From contig VNWV01000006.1 in the NCBI GenBank assembly GCA_009801085.1, positions 2,418,001 through 2,482,000 of the forward strand: a stretch of 64,000 nt of DNA. Reading direction: 5' to 3'. Below are positions 22,911-33,120 of this stretch, piece by piece (the stretch's first letter is position 1; each line of letters opens with the position of its first letter). The translations under genes and the position numbers were made by a program. The DNA is from Lasiodiplodia sp. COLG20 (lineage: Eukaryota; Ascomycota; Dothideomycetes; Botryosphaeriales; Botryosphaeriaceae). Below the pieces are notes generated by a model, which ran no database searches, was not told where the DNA came from, and worked only from the letters and a program-made list of their open reading frames with translations.

Positions 22911-24464
22911 ATGACCGTCTCGGTTGTCGCCGAGGCACGCGTCTTTCCGGCGTCGGGCTGCTTTGAGGAGCGCACCATACCGCTCTCGATTCTTGACGCC
23001 ACGGTCGCCAATTTCACGCCCACCGAGACAGTGCTGGCCTACGATGCACCCGCTCCAACGCCAGCTTCCCTGCTTGAGGCGCTGCGGCGCGTGCTAGATG
23101 CGTATCCACAGTGGTGCGGCCGTCTGCACTGCCTTCCTTTCGACGCCACCACCCGCCGCCATGGTCGCTTGGCCCTGACCTGGGGCCGTCCCGACGACCC
23201 TGGCGTGGTGTTCGTCGAGGCCCGCTGCAATGTCGCCCTTGCCAGCGCCGCTCCGCCCCGCGTCGACGGCGAACTCGACTGGGATCCGTCGAGCTTTCCA
23301 GCCGCCCAGCTGGTGCCATCCACGCCTTTAGCTGCGCCTGCCGCCCGTGGCACCGACGCCAACGCTCCCCCGCGCCCAGCCGTGCTGGTGCAAGCCACCA
23401 CCTTCCCCTGCGGCGGCCTAGCCATCGGCCTCCGCCTCGCACACCCGCTCGCCGACGCCCACGCGCTCGCGCACTTCGTCCGCGACTGGGCTGCCGCCGC
23501 CCGCAGCCTTCCGCCGCCCGCCCCCGGCCCGCTCTTCGACCCCAGTCTCCTCGACGCCCGCGCCGCGCCGCAACCGCCCAACGCGGCTCCTCCCCTGCCG
23601 TGCAATCGCTTCGACTGGTGGGAATCCAACGCCGGCAGCCCCTTCCCGCCCGTCTCCCCGCCCGCCGAACTTCTCCGGGACGGCCCGCTGGACCCATCCG
23701 GCACGCCCATGCCCTGGGCCGACTGGGACCTCGCTGCGCCCGTCGCCCACCGCGTGCTGCACTTCCCCGGCCCGGAGCTGCTGCGCCTGTGGCAAGCAGC
23801 TACCACTACTCCCGACGGCAGCGACGACGCCGACTCCCCCCGCATCAGCCGCCTCGACGCCCTGCTCGGCCACATCTGGTCCTGCGTCACCCGCGCCCGC
23901 GGCCAACAAGCCAGCGACGAGCCCGTCACGCTCGACTACACCCTCGGCGTGCGCGCGCGCCTGCACCCGCCGCTGCCGGCCCGCTTCGTCGGCTCGCCGC
24001 TCGTCATCGCCGCCGCGACGGCGCCCGCGCGGGATGTCGTCGCTTCTCCTTCCTCCGCCAGCCGGCTGCTCCGGCAGACGGTCGCGGCCTTCACGCCTGA
24101 GGCCGTCGCGGGGCACGTCGCGGCGAAGATGAGCGAGCAGAGTCCGCAGCGCTTGTGGCAGGCGTTTCTGGGGCGCAGGCATTTGCTCGTCACGTCGTGG
24201 ATACATACGCGGTTGTACGAGGTCGAGTTTGGTGGTGGGAGTGGAAGGCCGCGCCTCGTGCATGCGGCCATGCCCCGCTTGGATGGGCTCGTGCAGTTGA
24301 TGGAGGCGCCGCCGCCGCCGAAGGAGAGGGCCGGCGTAATGCGGCAGCAGGAGACGACGAAGAAGCATTGGGCCGATGATGGGGTTGATGTGCAGGTGTA
24401 TTTGGCTGCTGATACGATGGGGAAGCTGCTGAGGGACCCGGAGTTGAGGAAGTATCGGGGGTAG
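22911..24464 (+). CDS. BAHD-type acyltransferase (transferase family)
   Basis: Single-exon 517-residue acyl-CoA-dependent O/N-acyltransferase. The catalytic HxxxD is present as HPLAD in the context RLAHPLADAHALAHF (about residue 183). The second family motif, DFGWG, is degenerate: VEFGGGSGRP about 45 residues before the C-terminal part. The two-domain layout and length (450-520) fit fungal relatives such as trichothecene 3-O-acetyltransferase. The gene is strikingly GC-rich, with C/G in most third codon positions, and this creates several long antisense open frames that are artefacts. It starts 174 bases after the regulator stop on the same strand. The likely role is to acylate the hydroxyl introduced by the neighbouring P450; acyl donor and acceptor are unknown. 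Confidence 0.82.
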   Translation: MTVSVVAEARVFPASGCFEERTIPLSILDATVANFTPTETVLAYDAPAPTPASLLEALRRVLDAYPQWCGRLHCLPFDATTRRHGRLALTWGRPDDPGVVFVEARCNVALASAAPPRVDGELDWDPSSFPAAQLVPSTPLAAPAARGTDANAPPRPAVLVQATTFPCGGLAIGLRLAHPLADAHALAHFVRDWAAAARSLPPPAPGPLFDPSLLDARAAPQPPNAAPPLPCNRFDWWESNAGSPFPPVSPPAELLRDGPLDPSGTPMPWADWDLAAPVAHRVLHFPGPELLRLWQAATTTPDGSDDADSPRISRLDALLGHIWSCVTRARGQQASDEPVTLDYTLGVRARLHPPLPARFVGSPLVIAAATAPARDVVASPSSASRLLRQTVAAFTPEAVAGHVAAKMSEQSPQRLWQAFLGRRHLLVTSWIHTRLYEVEFGGGSGRPRLVHAAMPRLDGLVQLMEAPPPPKERAGVMRQQETTKKHWADDGVDVQVYLAADTMGKLLRDPELRKYRG

Positions 24465-25722
24465 AGGATAGATGGGTTGTGTCTCCGCATTGTATAGATA
24501 GCTCTGCTACTTGTTGTAGAAGTCAAGATTTAGAATAGACAGAGTAGATGAAAGATATCATTTTCAGCGTAAACTCAAGCGGCAGCTCGTCAATGCCCCA
24601 GTTCTCAACCTCGAGGATGGAGACTACGGCATTGTGGAGTACGAGAATCTTCCAGGGCTCAAGACCGGCTACACACAATTCAGACACCACGTGTATCAGC
24701 TGCGCCATGTCATCATATTGGCCCCTTTCGGCCTGGGGATGTGCCATTTATTTTTTTTTTTTCGGGATCTCCTTAAAGGATGATTGGGGGCCACTGTGAC
24801 TGCCATACATACAGGACGTTGTATCACCACTCCCACCAATAAATTTCAACAGTACAGCGGAAGTCGAGCCGGGGGGCTGAAAATCAGCAAAATGCCGTAG
24901 TCCGTAACCCAAGACACGACTTTGGCCGCTGTTTCTGTCTTATCCTTCATAAGCTCTGCAATCCTTTCCGCAGTTCCACGTGGCTAAGTTGTGCAAGTCA
25001 TCCGGCGTGGCCGAGGCGCAGCTGTACCCTGTCCATCCTCCACGCTTCTGTAGCACCCACTAGCTGCGTGGTCTGTGGGGGCCGAGCTGAGCTCAATTGA
25101 TTCTTGAAGACGATATAGCATCACAAACAGCATGCATTTATAAAAGGCACAAACCAGTCAGGTCGTTGCGGCCACCCATTACCGGTAGTGTGAACTGGTA
25201 CCTGACTGCATAATGGCTCGGATATATGATGACAGTAACCTGCCCCTCATACCTGTCGGAACATATTCTAATGGGGCTCGTACAAGAAGAATCCGAAACA
25301 TCTTAAAACACGTGGATATGGCTGCAACTACTTTTCTTAGCATTTAAATGTAACATAGAATGATTCAGCCCGTTGCGTGGCTCTTTCCGTCAGACTGCTT
25401 GATCAGGACGCTGACGTGATGTTGGCCTGCATGTTTCAAGAAAGATTGCTACCACATTCAGCCCCATTGCCACGCGCGTGTCAAACATGCGGGGAAATGG
25501 GGTTGCATTTCCGTAGCCTGCTGTCAACTGTGTAGTGCAGAGCTTCGGAATGACGAATGAACAGAGTTTCATTTTCGGCCGACTCATTAAACCACGTTTG
25601 GCTATTAATTCAGTGAAGGTAAACTCCCTCTTCATATTTGCCCTCCACAGCGATCCTACAGACGTCTTATCCCCTCTTCTCATTAGTATTTCCCCTCCGC
25701 AGCGGGCAACCATTCATGAAGA
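24465..25722. other. gene-free stretch
   Basis: About 1.26 kb without a supported gene. A 74-codon minus-strand frame (24523-24747) has protein-like composition but no recognised relative and no splice partners. Confidence 0.35.
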
Positions 25723-27353
25723 ATGTCGTGGATTTTTGGAAACGAAACCCAGGTTGTCTCGTGGACCACGGAACCAACGACACGTGGAACATTTTCTCTT
25801 CTCTCATCCTGCCTCATCACGATTACTCTCTGCGTTTGGTCATCCGTTCACCCAAACATATCCAGCAGTCGTCCTACTCAGAGCAATCAGCCGTTCAAGG
25901 TCCTTCGCAAACATCACAAAAGAATCCTCTGGCTTGTCTGCGCGTTGATAATGCCAGAGATTGTCGTCTTCTACGCTTACACCGAGCTCGAAGATGCTCA
26001 GAGTCTCGTAATCCATGATTCGCTCTTGAATACTGTAATAAACAGCTAACATGCATAGCAACGACTCCTCCGATCTCAAGGCAGAGACTGCACCTTGAAG
26101 CAAGCATTCTATGCCACCATGGGAGGCTATGTTCTCGATGTGCCTTCCGATGAGACGTCGCCATTGCCCGCCGAAATTCCCTTGCGGTGTCGAGAATACA
26201 AGGAAATGGCAGGAATGTTTCCTCAGCTACTACCGACGATACTTGAGGAAGAGATTGATGACAAAAGCAATGCAGATGGGGCTGCAAAGCTTATTGCCTG
26301 CCTCCAAGCTTTGTGGTTCGTCGTGCAGTGCATCGGTCGGGTCGCCGTGTCTTTACCCATTTCGCTAGTGGAGGTCTGTTCTTCACCTTTCCTTCCCAGC
26401 TAGTGTATGACTAATTTCATGTGCAGTTGAATACTTTTGGCCATTCGTTTTGTGTGTTGCTCATTTATATGTTCTGGTGGCATAAACCATTGGACATCGA
26501 GTTGCCCACACACATTCGAGTTTCCAACGGCGATAATGGCGATTCGGAACGGCTGGCCGCATTCCTATGGCTTAAGTCAGAACTATACAACAAAAGGATA
26601 CTGCTGAGCCCATTTTCCAAGAGAGAGAGGGAAGCATGGAAAATGCAGCGAACCGACCCAGCGCAAATGCTGCAAGAAAAGGAACCGTCATCTTCAGAGT
26701 CGCCAATTGACAGCAATGAGGTGGAAATCAAGGGTCTTTACCTTGACAGATACCCCCTGGCGGATGAGGAGCAAGGCTTCAGCTTCCACTCGACGGATGA
26801 AGAACAACGCTTTACCAAAGCCATCAACCTGGCGGCTGATTTGATCCAAAACCACTGTCAGCTGGTCGGCTTCTCCCAAACAGCCACGAATCGACCGCCA
26901 GACAGCTTCCACGATTGGGAGGAGAAACATCTGTTCTATGACTTATCGTGGTCCTACAGCCCCTCTGAGATGCGAATCTTTTTCTTTTGTCTCTATCTTT
27001 CTGGAATATTCTACGGCGGCCTTCATGCTCTGGCTTGGAATGCAAGCTTTGAATCATGGACAGAAAGGCTACTGTGGCGGGTTTCATCCATTGCCATACT
27101 GGCGTTCGCGCCGTCCTGGCATTTGGCACTTGCTATGGAGATGAGGTGGGAAGCGTGGGTCCATCGTTGCCATCACCGCTTTCGGTCTGCCTTCCGCGAT
27201 GGTGTTGTGACTTCGCCAGGGATTCTTTTCGCAACTGCTTCCTTGCTTCCACGATTTTACCTCGTTGTTGAATGCTTTTTGGCCCTGGGTCATTCTCCTC
27301 CCGGTATATATGACGTACCTCGGTGGTCCACATACTTCCCCCATTTTTCTTAG
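25723..27353 (+). CDS. uncharacterised multi-pass membrane protein
   Basis: Spliced model of 508 residues: exons 25723-26007, 26059-26373 and 26427-27353. It belongs to a fungal membrane-protein family of unknown function that I recognise by layout. An N-terminal TM helix (LLSSCLITITLCVWSSVHPN) is followed by IMPEIVVFYAYTEL. Then come TLKQAFYATMGG, the aromatic segment ALWFVVQCIGRVAVSLPI and SLVELNTFGHS across the second splice junction, and LLIYMFWWHKPLD. A 250-residue polar insert precedes three or four C-terminal TM helices (from about nt 26970). The W-W-x-KPLD pattern is characteristic of the family. Both introns carry CTAAC- or CTAAT-like branch sites. No function can be assigned and no partner gene is obvious. 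Confidence 0.7.
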
Positions 27354-27462
27354 CTAGTTTCTTTTCAGTTTACTTGACGCTGCTATCATAGAGACTTGGT
27401 CATGGACACTGCAATACACTCCGATACACCGTACCAAGCGCTGTTTCAACGTCTCTCCTGTC

Positions 27463-27590
27463 TGACATGAGCCAAAAAAAAAAAAAAATCCACGCCAGCC
27501 ATCGGCTGCAAGAGGGCCCGGTATGTGGTACAGTCCCCTCTTGCAGCCGATGGCTAGCGTGGATTTTTTTTTTTTTTTTTGCTCATGTCA
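27463..27590. repeat. foldback repeat with oligo(A)/oligo(T) arms
   Basis: A 128-base near-perfect hairpin. The left arm starts TGACATGAGCC, runs through 15 A, then CACGCCAGCCATCGGCTGC. The right arm is its complement with 17 T, ending in GCTCATGTCA. The loop is about 18 bases. A diverged copy of one arm lies at 27741-27766. It looks like a non-autonomous foldback/MITE element or its relic; no protein is encoded. Confidence 0.75.
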
Positions 27591-27673
27591 TGGGTAGTTG
27601 AAGCTATCGTCCGGACGAGAATGTCGAATTTTTAATTCTACATATACATCCAGATGATAGCTTCAGCTACCCA
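27588..27673. repeat. MITE-like inverted repeat, copy 1
   Basis: About 86 bases with terminal inverted repeats (left TCATGGGTAGTTGAAGCTAT, right complement ending CAGCTACCCA) containing the core AGCTATCGTCCGGACG. It abuts and slightly overlaps the right end of the preceding hairpin. The same element recurs at 33217-33305. Target-site duplications are not clear. Confidence 0.7.
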
Positions 27674-28866
27674 CGTATGTTATTTTTCTAAGGTGGAGCT
27701 AGGGTACAGTTACGCCATGTTCTAAAGCCCTGCTATTCTTCACGCTAGCCATTGGCTGCGAGAGGGGGCTGTAGGTCAGAAAGTGAGTCTTGGGGCGGGG
27801 AAAGGGCGGATGCAAGGGGCCGTAGCCGAAGTCGTGATTGAAGCAGTCGATGCCGCCCAGTTAACGGATGCCGTTTTCGCCAGGAAGTGCGCGCCTGGTC
27901 GTGCCGGAAATCTCACCCGCCCGCCCGCCCAGCCTGCCCTATGCACTCGGATGTCGGCAACGGTGTCGTCATGACTCATCGGCGGCTCTCTGAAACGGCC
28001 TGTAGCATAAAGCGGTGGATGATGGTAGACGGAAAAAAGACGCACTTGGTGATCATGCGACGGTAGCAAATATAGCGTTTGTAGCAGTAGTCGTACAGCG
28101 ACAAAGACATCACACTCACTCGTATTCGGCGGCAATGGAACTTCAGCTGCGCGCTTCTCCGAGGGTAAATTCTGACGTAGTTGATATCAACTTACGATGT
28201 TTATTACACTCCTTGTAGGTGCGTGTGGAGGTGCGGGGAGGAAATGGTCCGTGTGGCAGGCAGCCATCAGCTCAGCCACACATCAGCACCGAGTGGGGGC
28301 AGTGCATCCTGCAGCTAGCTCCGCGCCAGCCAGCGCACCATGTCGTGATAGGCCTGTTCCTGCGAATCCTGAATGCATCTCTGATACACCGTATGCAAGC
28401 CGTCATCACAGCAAGTACCCCTGGATTCATCTTGAAAGGCTCAATTCATCGACTGTCGAACACAAGCCATCAAGACCTCGTCCATTTCTTGCTGCCTTGG
28501 TACGGTGTGTTACAAGACAAGTGGAGGCTGTGATGCGTTGAACCATGGGCCGAGACACCGACTTCCATGCGGAGTCACCGTTTCGGAACCGGGCCGAGCT
28601 TAAATCTCACCGCTGCGCTTCTGCCTGCCGCTGCACGGCCCGCTAGCTGCCAGCTACGCTGGTCCGATAAGCATAGTGGTGGCTGAAGCATTCTCTGCCG
28701 CCTAGCCGGAGGCTGAAGCCCAGAAGCCATCCCAACTATTCCCACGCTTATAACCTCCAGCCTCTCGCCTTAGTTCCTCAGCATCCAACCCTCCTCACTG
28801 CGCACTCTCACAATCTCAACCACTGATTCCTTGACATCTTTCTTTTACGACTAAAACACAATCACA

Positions 28867-31154
28867 ATGGCGGATTCCAGCACTACAAACGCCCCGGTCG
28901 CTGCGGCGGCCGAAGCCCCCAAGAAGATTTCCCCCAAGATCAGATACAAGGTTGAGTGCGAGGACTCGTACGGCCCCAACTTCGATTGCAAGCAGGATGA
29001 TACGCCATTCGACCTGCAAGTGACGGCAGGCCCGACCGACCTCGACGAGACGATGCCTGTGTTCGAGATCATCACCTCGATAAAAGTCGCCTCCAAGCGG
29101 CCCAAGTACGCGGACTACATGAAGATGTTCAACGCAGAAGGCCCTATGAATCTCGAAGACTCGGAGGACGAGGACGAGCCCAGTGCTAAGGAGAAAGAGA
29201 AGGAGAAGCCGAAGAAGACGCTGGAGGGCAAGCGGATCCTCGATGTTAATGAGACGAGGATGGTCATCCATTCGCCGCTGCTCCTGACTGCGATCAGAGA
29301 GGTTGTGGAGTACTACCCGAAGTAAGCGCTCTCCCTCGAGTTCAGACTATTTGAACAGTGACTCACGGCTTTTTCAGGCAGAACCTGACTGGTGACACCA
29401 TCACCGTCCACGAGCCATACTGCGCCCTCGTGCATCACATTACCGAGCTCCGGAACTACAGCAACAACCTTGCCCTTGAGCGAACGCCTGCCGGCTCGGA
29501 CGAGTCAGAGAGGACCGATGCCGATGTCACGTACGAGCACCTCCAGATCCTCCTTGACTTCCTCGACCCGCACGTCGAGAAGACGGTGCTGCCAGCGCGC
29601 CGCCGTCTCAAGAAGGATGAAGCCACGGTGACATTCGACGACCTCTGGTACCTGATGCGGCCGGGATCGCTTGCCTACGCCAAGTACGAAGACATCTGGA
29701 TGGGCGTCATGATCAAGGAAGCCGAGTCTCTCCCCGCTGACAGCGAGGGCGCACCGCCAAAGTGGAAGATCACCGGCTGGTGTCTGGACAACTCGTGGTA
29801 CACGCGCTGCGTCGGCTACGCCGAAGTCAGCGTCGACATCCCCTTCTTCGAAGGCGAAAAGCACGTCACCAGCCTCCCCATCTATCCGCGTGAGTTCCAC
29901 GACAAGACCGACGGCAATGCGCGGCGCGACAAGTTCGAGGCCCGCGGACGCAAGATGCGGGACATCCTTTGGCATGGCCACGCATATGTCACTTACGATG
30001 GCGACTGCATGGACGAGAAGAAGCGCGTGTACAAGGGCCCGATGATGGCCGAAGCCAGCATCCCCTCGGGCGAGACGGTCCCTGATCACAAGTGGTCCCT
30101 GACCTGGGACTACAGCCTCGAGGACGGCCGCGTCGATCCCAAGCAACGTCCCGGATTCCCGATGCCCATTTACCTCAACACCGAGAGCTACGCTCGCGAA
30201 CTCCTGACCGACGACCACCTCTTCCTCATGTGCCCCGTCATGCCCGGCTTCGCTTTGGCCGAGAAGTTCTGGTCGCCGGTGCACATCGACCACATGCACC
30301 CGGTCGAGGAGCCCAAGTACGCTGTCCCCGACGCCAACATCGGCGACGAGAACAGCGAGATCATCAAGGCGCTGTCGCACCGCCAGCTGAAGTCGAACGT
30401 CAAGTGGACGGCCGATTTCGTGCAGCACAAGGGCGCCGGCGTCGCCGTCCTTCTCTACGGTCCTCCCGGTGTCGGCAAGACCTACACCGTCGAGCTCACT
30501 GCGCTGCACACGCGCCGGCCCATGGTGAGCCTGACGATTGGCGACCTCGGCTCGAATGAGGACAGCATCGAGACGGAGATTACGAAGTGGTTCGACCTCG
30601 CCCATCGCTGGAAGGCGGTGCTGCTGATCGACGAAGCCGACATCTTCCTCGAGCGCCGCGGCACCGATCTCGCCCGCAACGGCATCGTCACCGCCTTCCT
30701 GCGCAAGATGGAGTACTTTGGCGGCCTGCTGTTCCTGACGACCAACCGCGTCGAGCACATTGATGATGCCTTCATGTCGCGCGTGCACGTCGCCATCGGC
30801 TTCGAGAAGCTCGATGTCGACAAGAGGCGCGGCATTTGGGCCTCGTTCCTGGACAAGCTGGAGCGCGAGGCGAAGGGCCAGATCGCTGTGAGTGAGGAGG
30901 CGAGGAAGTTTGTCCTGGAGAGCGACGAGATGGCCGAGGTCGAGTGGAATGGACGTGAGATTCGTAACGCGTTCCAGTCGGCTATTGCCATTGCCGAGTA
31001 CGAGGCTTCCAAGGACCCCGACTTTAAGGAGGAGGTGGATGAGATTGTGGTGCAGGTTGAGCATTTCCGCAGGGTCATGCTGATGAGTAAGAAGTTCCGC
31101 GATCATGTCGAGAAGGCGAGGAAGGACAATGAGAGCGAGTGGAGCGATTTGTGA
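28867..31154 (+). CDS. AAA-family ATPase with N-terminal DUF7025-like domain
   Basis: Spliced model of 743 residues: exons 28867-29321 and 29378-31154. The N-terminus is acidic and Lys-rich (EDSEDEDEPSAKEKEKEK). A DUF7025-like region follows (about residues 240-340, with RPGSLAYAKYEDIWMGVMIK and SLPIYPREFH). The AAA module has Walker A YGPPGVGKTYT, Walker B VLLIDEADIFLERR, sensor-1 LTTNR and an arginine-finger-type DDAFMSRVH. All nucleotide-handling residues are present, so it should be an active mechanoenzyme. This is a large fungal family of AAA proteins whose substrates are mostly unknown. It has a single exon junction at K-Q (phase 2). A TTATAA lies about 110 bases upstream. No operon-like partner is evident. 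Confidence 0.88.
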
Positions 31155-32449
31155 GTGGTAGAATCAAGATGTCTGGCGTTTGGAAGCGAGGGATATCAAT
31201 GAGTACATGACTTTTCGGGTTGATACATAGACATGATTCGATTGAACTACGAAATAAAATGACTGATTGCAAAGCATTGTTGATTGCTCTCGACCGGCCA
31301 TCCCCCTCACCAACACATTGCGGCACCTTTCTCTGCCGTGTCGCAATGGTAATCCTCAAAATACAATCCATGGTTCATCTCGAATTTCCGTCGCCTTCTC
31401 CATTGCCTCTGCCGCAGCTTGCGCTCGCCCTCCGCTGTGCCGTAACGATGCCACCTCAACGACGACGGAACTGAAATTCCTACTGCAAACAGCGGATCTA
31501 TTACGGGTTGGACCCGTAGGATGCAATGACGGGGAGAATGGGTATTCCGGAGGCGTCGACAGCCGCGTTGAATCGTGCGGAGAATAAGACGAAGAGGTTG
31601 GCCAAGGAGGCGGCCGCTGCGGAAGAGGGGAGAGTGTTAGAGCCGGAATCAAAGGAGAATGCGGCTGAGGAGAAGCCGAAGCCCAAGAAGCGTCCTGATT
31701 AATTTCCTTGTCCGCGGACGGAGCACTTCAGTGAAGGCGTCAAGCCAATGAAAGTCAAAAAGGGTGAATAACTCATCAAAGGCGGAATCCAACGCAGGCA
31801 GCGATACCTCATCGATAGCTAAGGAGGTCACGGTCATCTCCGACGTGTCTTGGTCGTTGATGAACAAAAGCTTCAAAGTGATGATGATCCAGGAACTGAT
31901 GACCTGTGCTGGAATAGTCCACATTTCAAAGTCATTGTCTCGGATGCTGTACGTCTGGAATATGGTGCGGCTGCTCCCAAGCAAACGGTGTGCGAATACC
32001 AATACAGACAAAGCGAGCCCACACACCACGGACATCGTGTCAGGAGAAAACATCTATGGGGGATTGTCTTAAATGTTCTGGTTTGTTTTGTCTCATTAAA
32101 GTATTCTTGTAAGATGTATTGATGTCTCAGTTCGATTCTCTTAGACAAAGATGGTTCAAGATCAGTTTCTTATCGAACTAAGTCTGAGATCTCTAAAACA
32201 AGACGTCCGAACATAATAGTTCTATAAGACGACCAACGACGCGTTGTAATAGATCTTACCAGAATTGTACTCCAGCCATACTTATCATAAATTAGAACCC
32301 GAGTAGCCATCCAAGACAACATCAACATCTCATTTTATACGCTGCCAAATTCTTTTTCTCCTTGAATACCTGATCGCATCCTTTCGTTTTCCTACTACAC
32401 TATTCGATTTAGGTCGACAAATTCTCTTTACTCTCAACAGTGAACAAGA
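31155..32449. other. gene-poor stretch
   Basis: 1.3 kb with no confident gene. It contains a 58-codon charged ORF at 31526-31702 (listed separately) and unassigned overlapping short frames around 31650-32120. The right end is the promoter/leader of the papain-like gene. Confidence 0.35.
31526..31702 (+). CDS. short charged ORF, hypothetical
   Basis: 58-codon frame from ATG to TAA encoding an Ala/Glu/Lys-rich, probably disordered peptide (for example NKTKRLAKEAAAAEEG, ending EEKPKPKKRPD). It is preceded by an in-frame stop and an AG, so it could instead be a terminal exon of a gene whose 5' exon I cannot place. No family recognised. Low confidence that it is real. Confidence 0.2.
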   Translation: MTGRMGIPEASTAALNRAENKTKRLAKEAAAAEEGRVLEPESKENAAEEKPKPKKRPD

Positions 32450-33120
32450 ATGTCTTCTCATCAGAACGGCCATCCTATGAACTTTGGTGATCGCGGATCT
32501 GATGAGAACGTACACGAATGGTCCCAAAGAACATTCCAGACCCTCATGCAATCGCATTCCAAACCGCCCATCGACAGCTTTCGTTCCTCAAACTTTGTCA
32601 GTACCACACTCCACTAGCCACTCTCAGTAGCAAGCTTCATGATATCATCAGTACTGATCACCCAGACATCTAGGGCCCCTCGAGGATCAATCCCCACAAC
32701 ATGCAGAACAACTGCGTCTCCGTCGCCATCGCTCATTTGGAACAATACGACACAGTGGACAACTTGTGGACAGTCACAGACGGTCAGCCACTCCCCGACA
32801 GACCTCTATCACTTGAGGAGATCGTGAGTCTCCTGGAGCGAAATGGGAAGATTTATCATTTTGATATCTTCCAATCTGGTCCACGGAAAACTGCATTTCA
32901 GAAGCTCGAGCCAAGGTACAGACGCGACATGCCTGGGCCCTCATTTGCTGTGTACTATAGACCCGATTCAACTGGCCACGCTGTGAACATACTGTACACC
33001 GTCACCCCGCCTCTGCAGTATGGGCTGAAATTTATCGATTATCAGCATGACACCCGAGGAGAAATTTGCCAGGAAATTACCGAGGCGGAGAGAATCCTTA
33101 TCTTCAGGCGTAAAGGATAA
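32450..33120 (+). CDS. small protein resembling papain-fold toxin domain (Tox-PL type)
   Basis: Spliced model of 197 residues: exons 32450-32596 and 32674-33120 (phase 0). Exon 2 has the arrangement of the papain-fold family found in bacterial polymorphic toxins. NNCVSVAIAH would carry the nucleophile Cys63, TGHAVNILY would carry His151, and KFIDYQ would carry Asp171, with the family-typical hydrophobic-IDYQ ending. No signal peptide or membrane segment; the N-terminal 50 residues are polar and low-complexity. If the assignment is right it is a cysteine peptidase, deamidase or similar hydrolase. Substrate and biological role are unknown, and activity is untested. The family call rests on motif order only. 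It stands alone, about 1.3 kb after the AAA ATPase gene, with a MITE-like repeat 100 bases downstream. Confidence 0.55.

Larger units (their letters stand above)
27354..28866. other. intergenic stretch with foldback repeats
   Basis: 1.5 kb without a supported gene. It contains a long perfect-like hairpin, an adjoining MITE-like inverted repeat and a third partial arm (27741-27766), annotated separately. The right 700 bases are GC-richer and lead into the AAA ATPase promoter. Confidence 0.4.

Noticed and set aside
23014..24368. Several long minus-strand frames (up to 316 codons) and a plus-strand frame at 23111-24100
   Set aside because: Arg/Pro/Ala-rich shadows of the GC-rich acyltransferase gene, which has the HPLAD active site in the sense frame.
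24523..24747. 74-codon minus-strand frame with protein-like composition
   Set aside because: No recognisable family and no extension by splicing. Could be a relic, but not supportable.
27463..27590. Hairpin as a microRNA-like or terminator structure
   Set aside because: Length, near-perfect pairing and a second arm copy nearby fit a foldback repeat better. There is no evidence of processing.
29505..31106. 533-codon minus-strand open frame
   Set aside because: It is the antisense shadow of the AAA ATPase gene, caused by GC-rich codons. The plus strand has complete Walker and sensor motifs.
31649..32053. 134-codon minus-strand frame with hydrophobic stretches
   Set aside because: No ATG context, splice partner or family pattern. 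An overlapping plus-strand frame looks equally likely, so neither is called.
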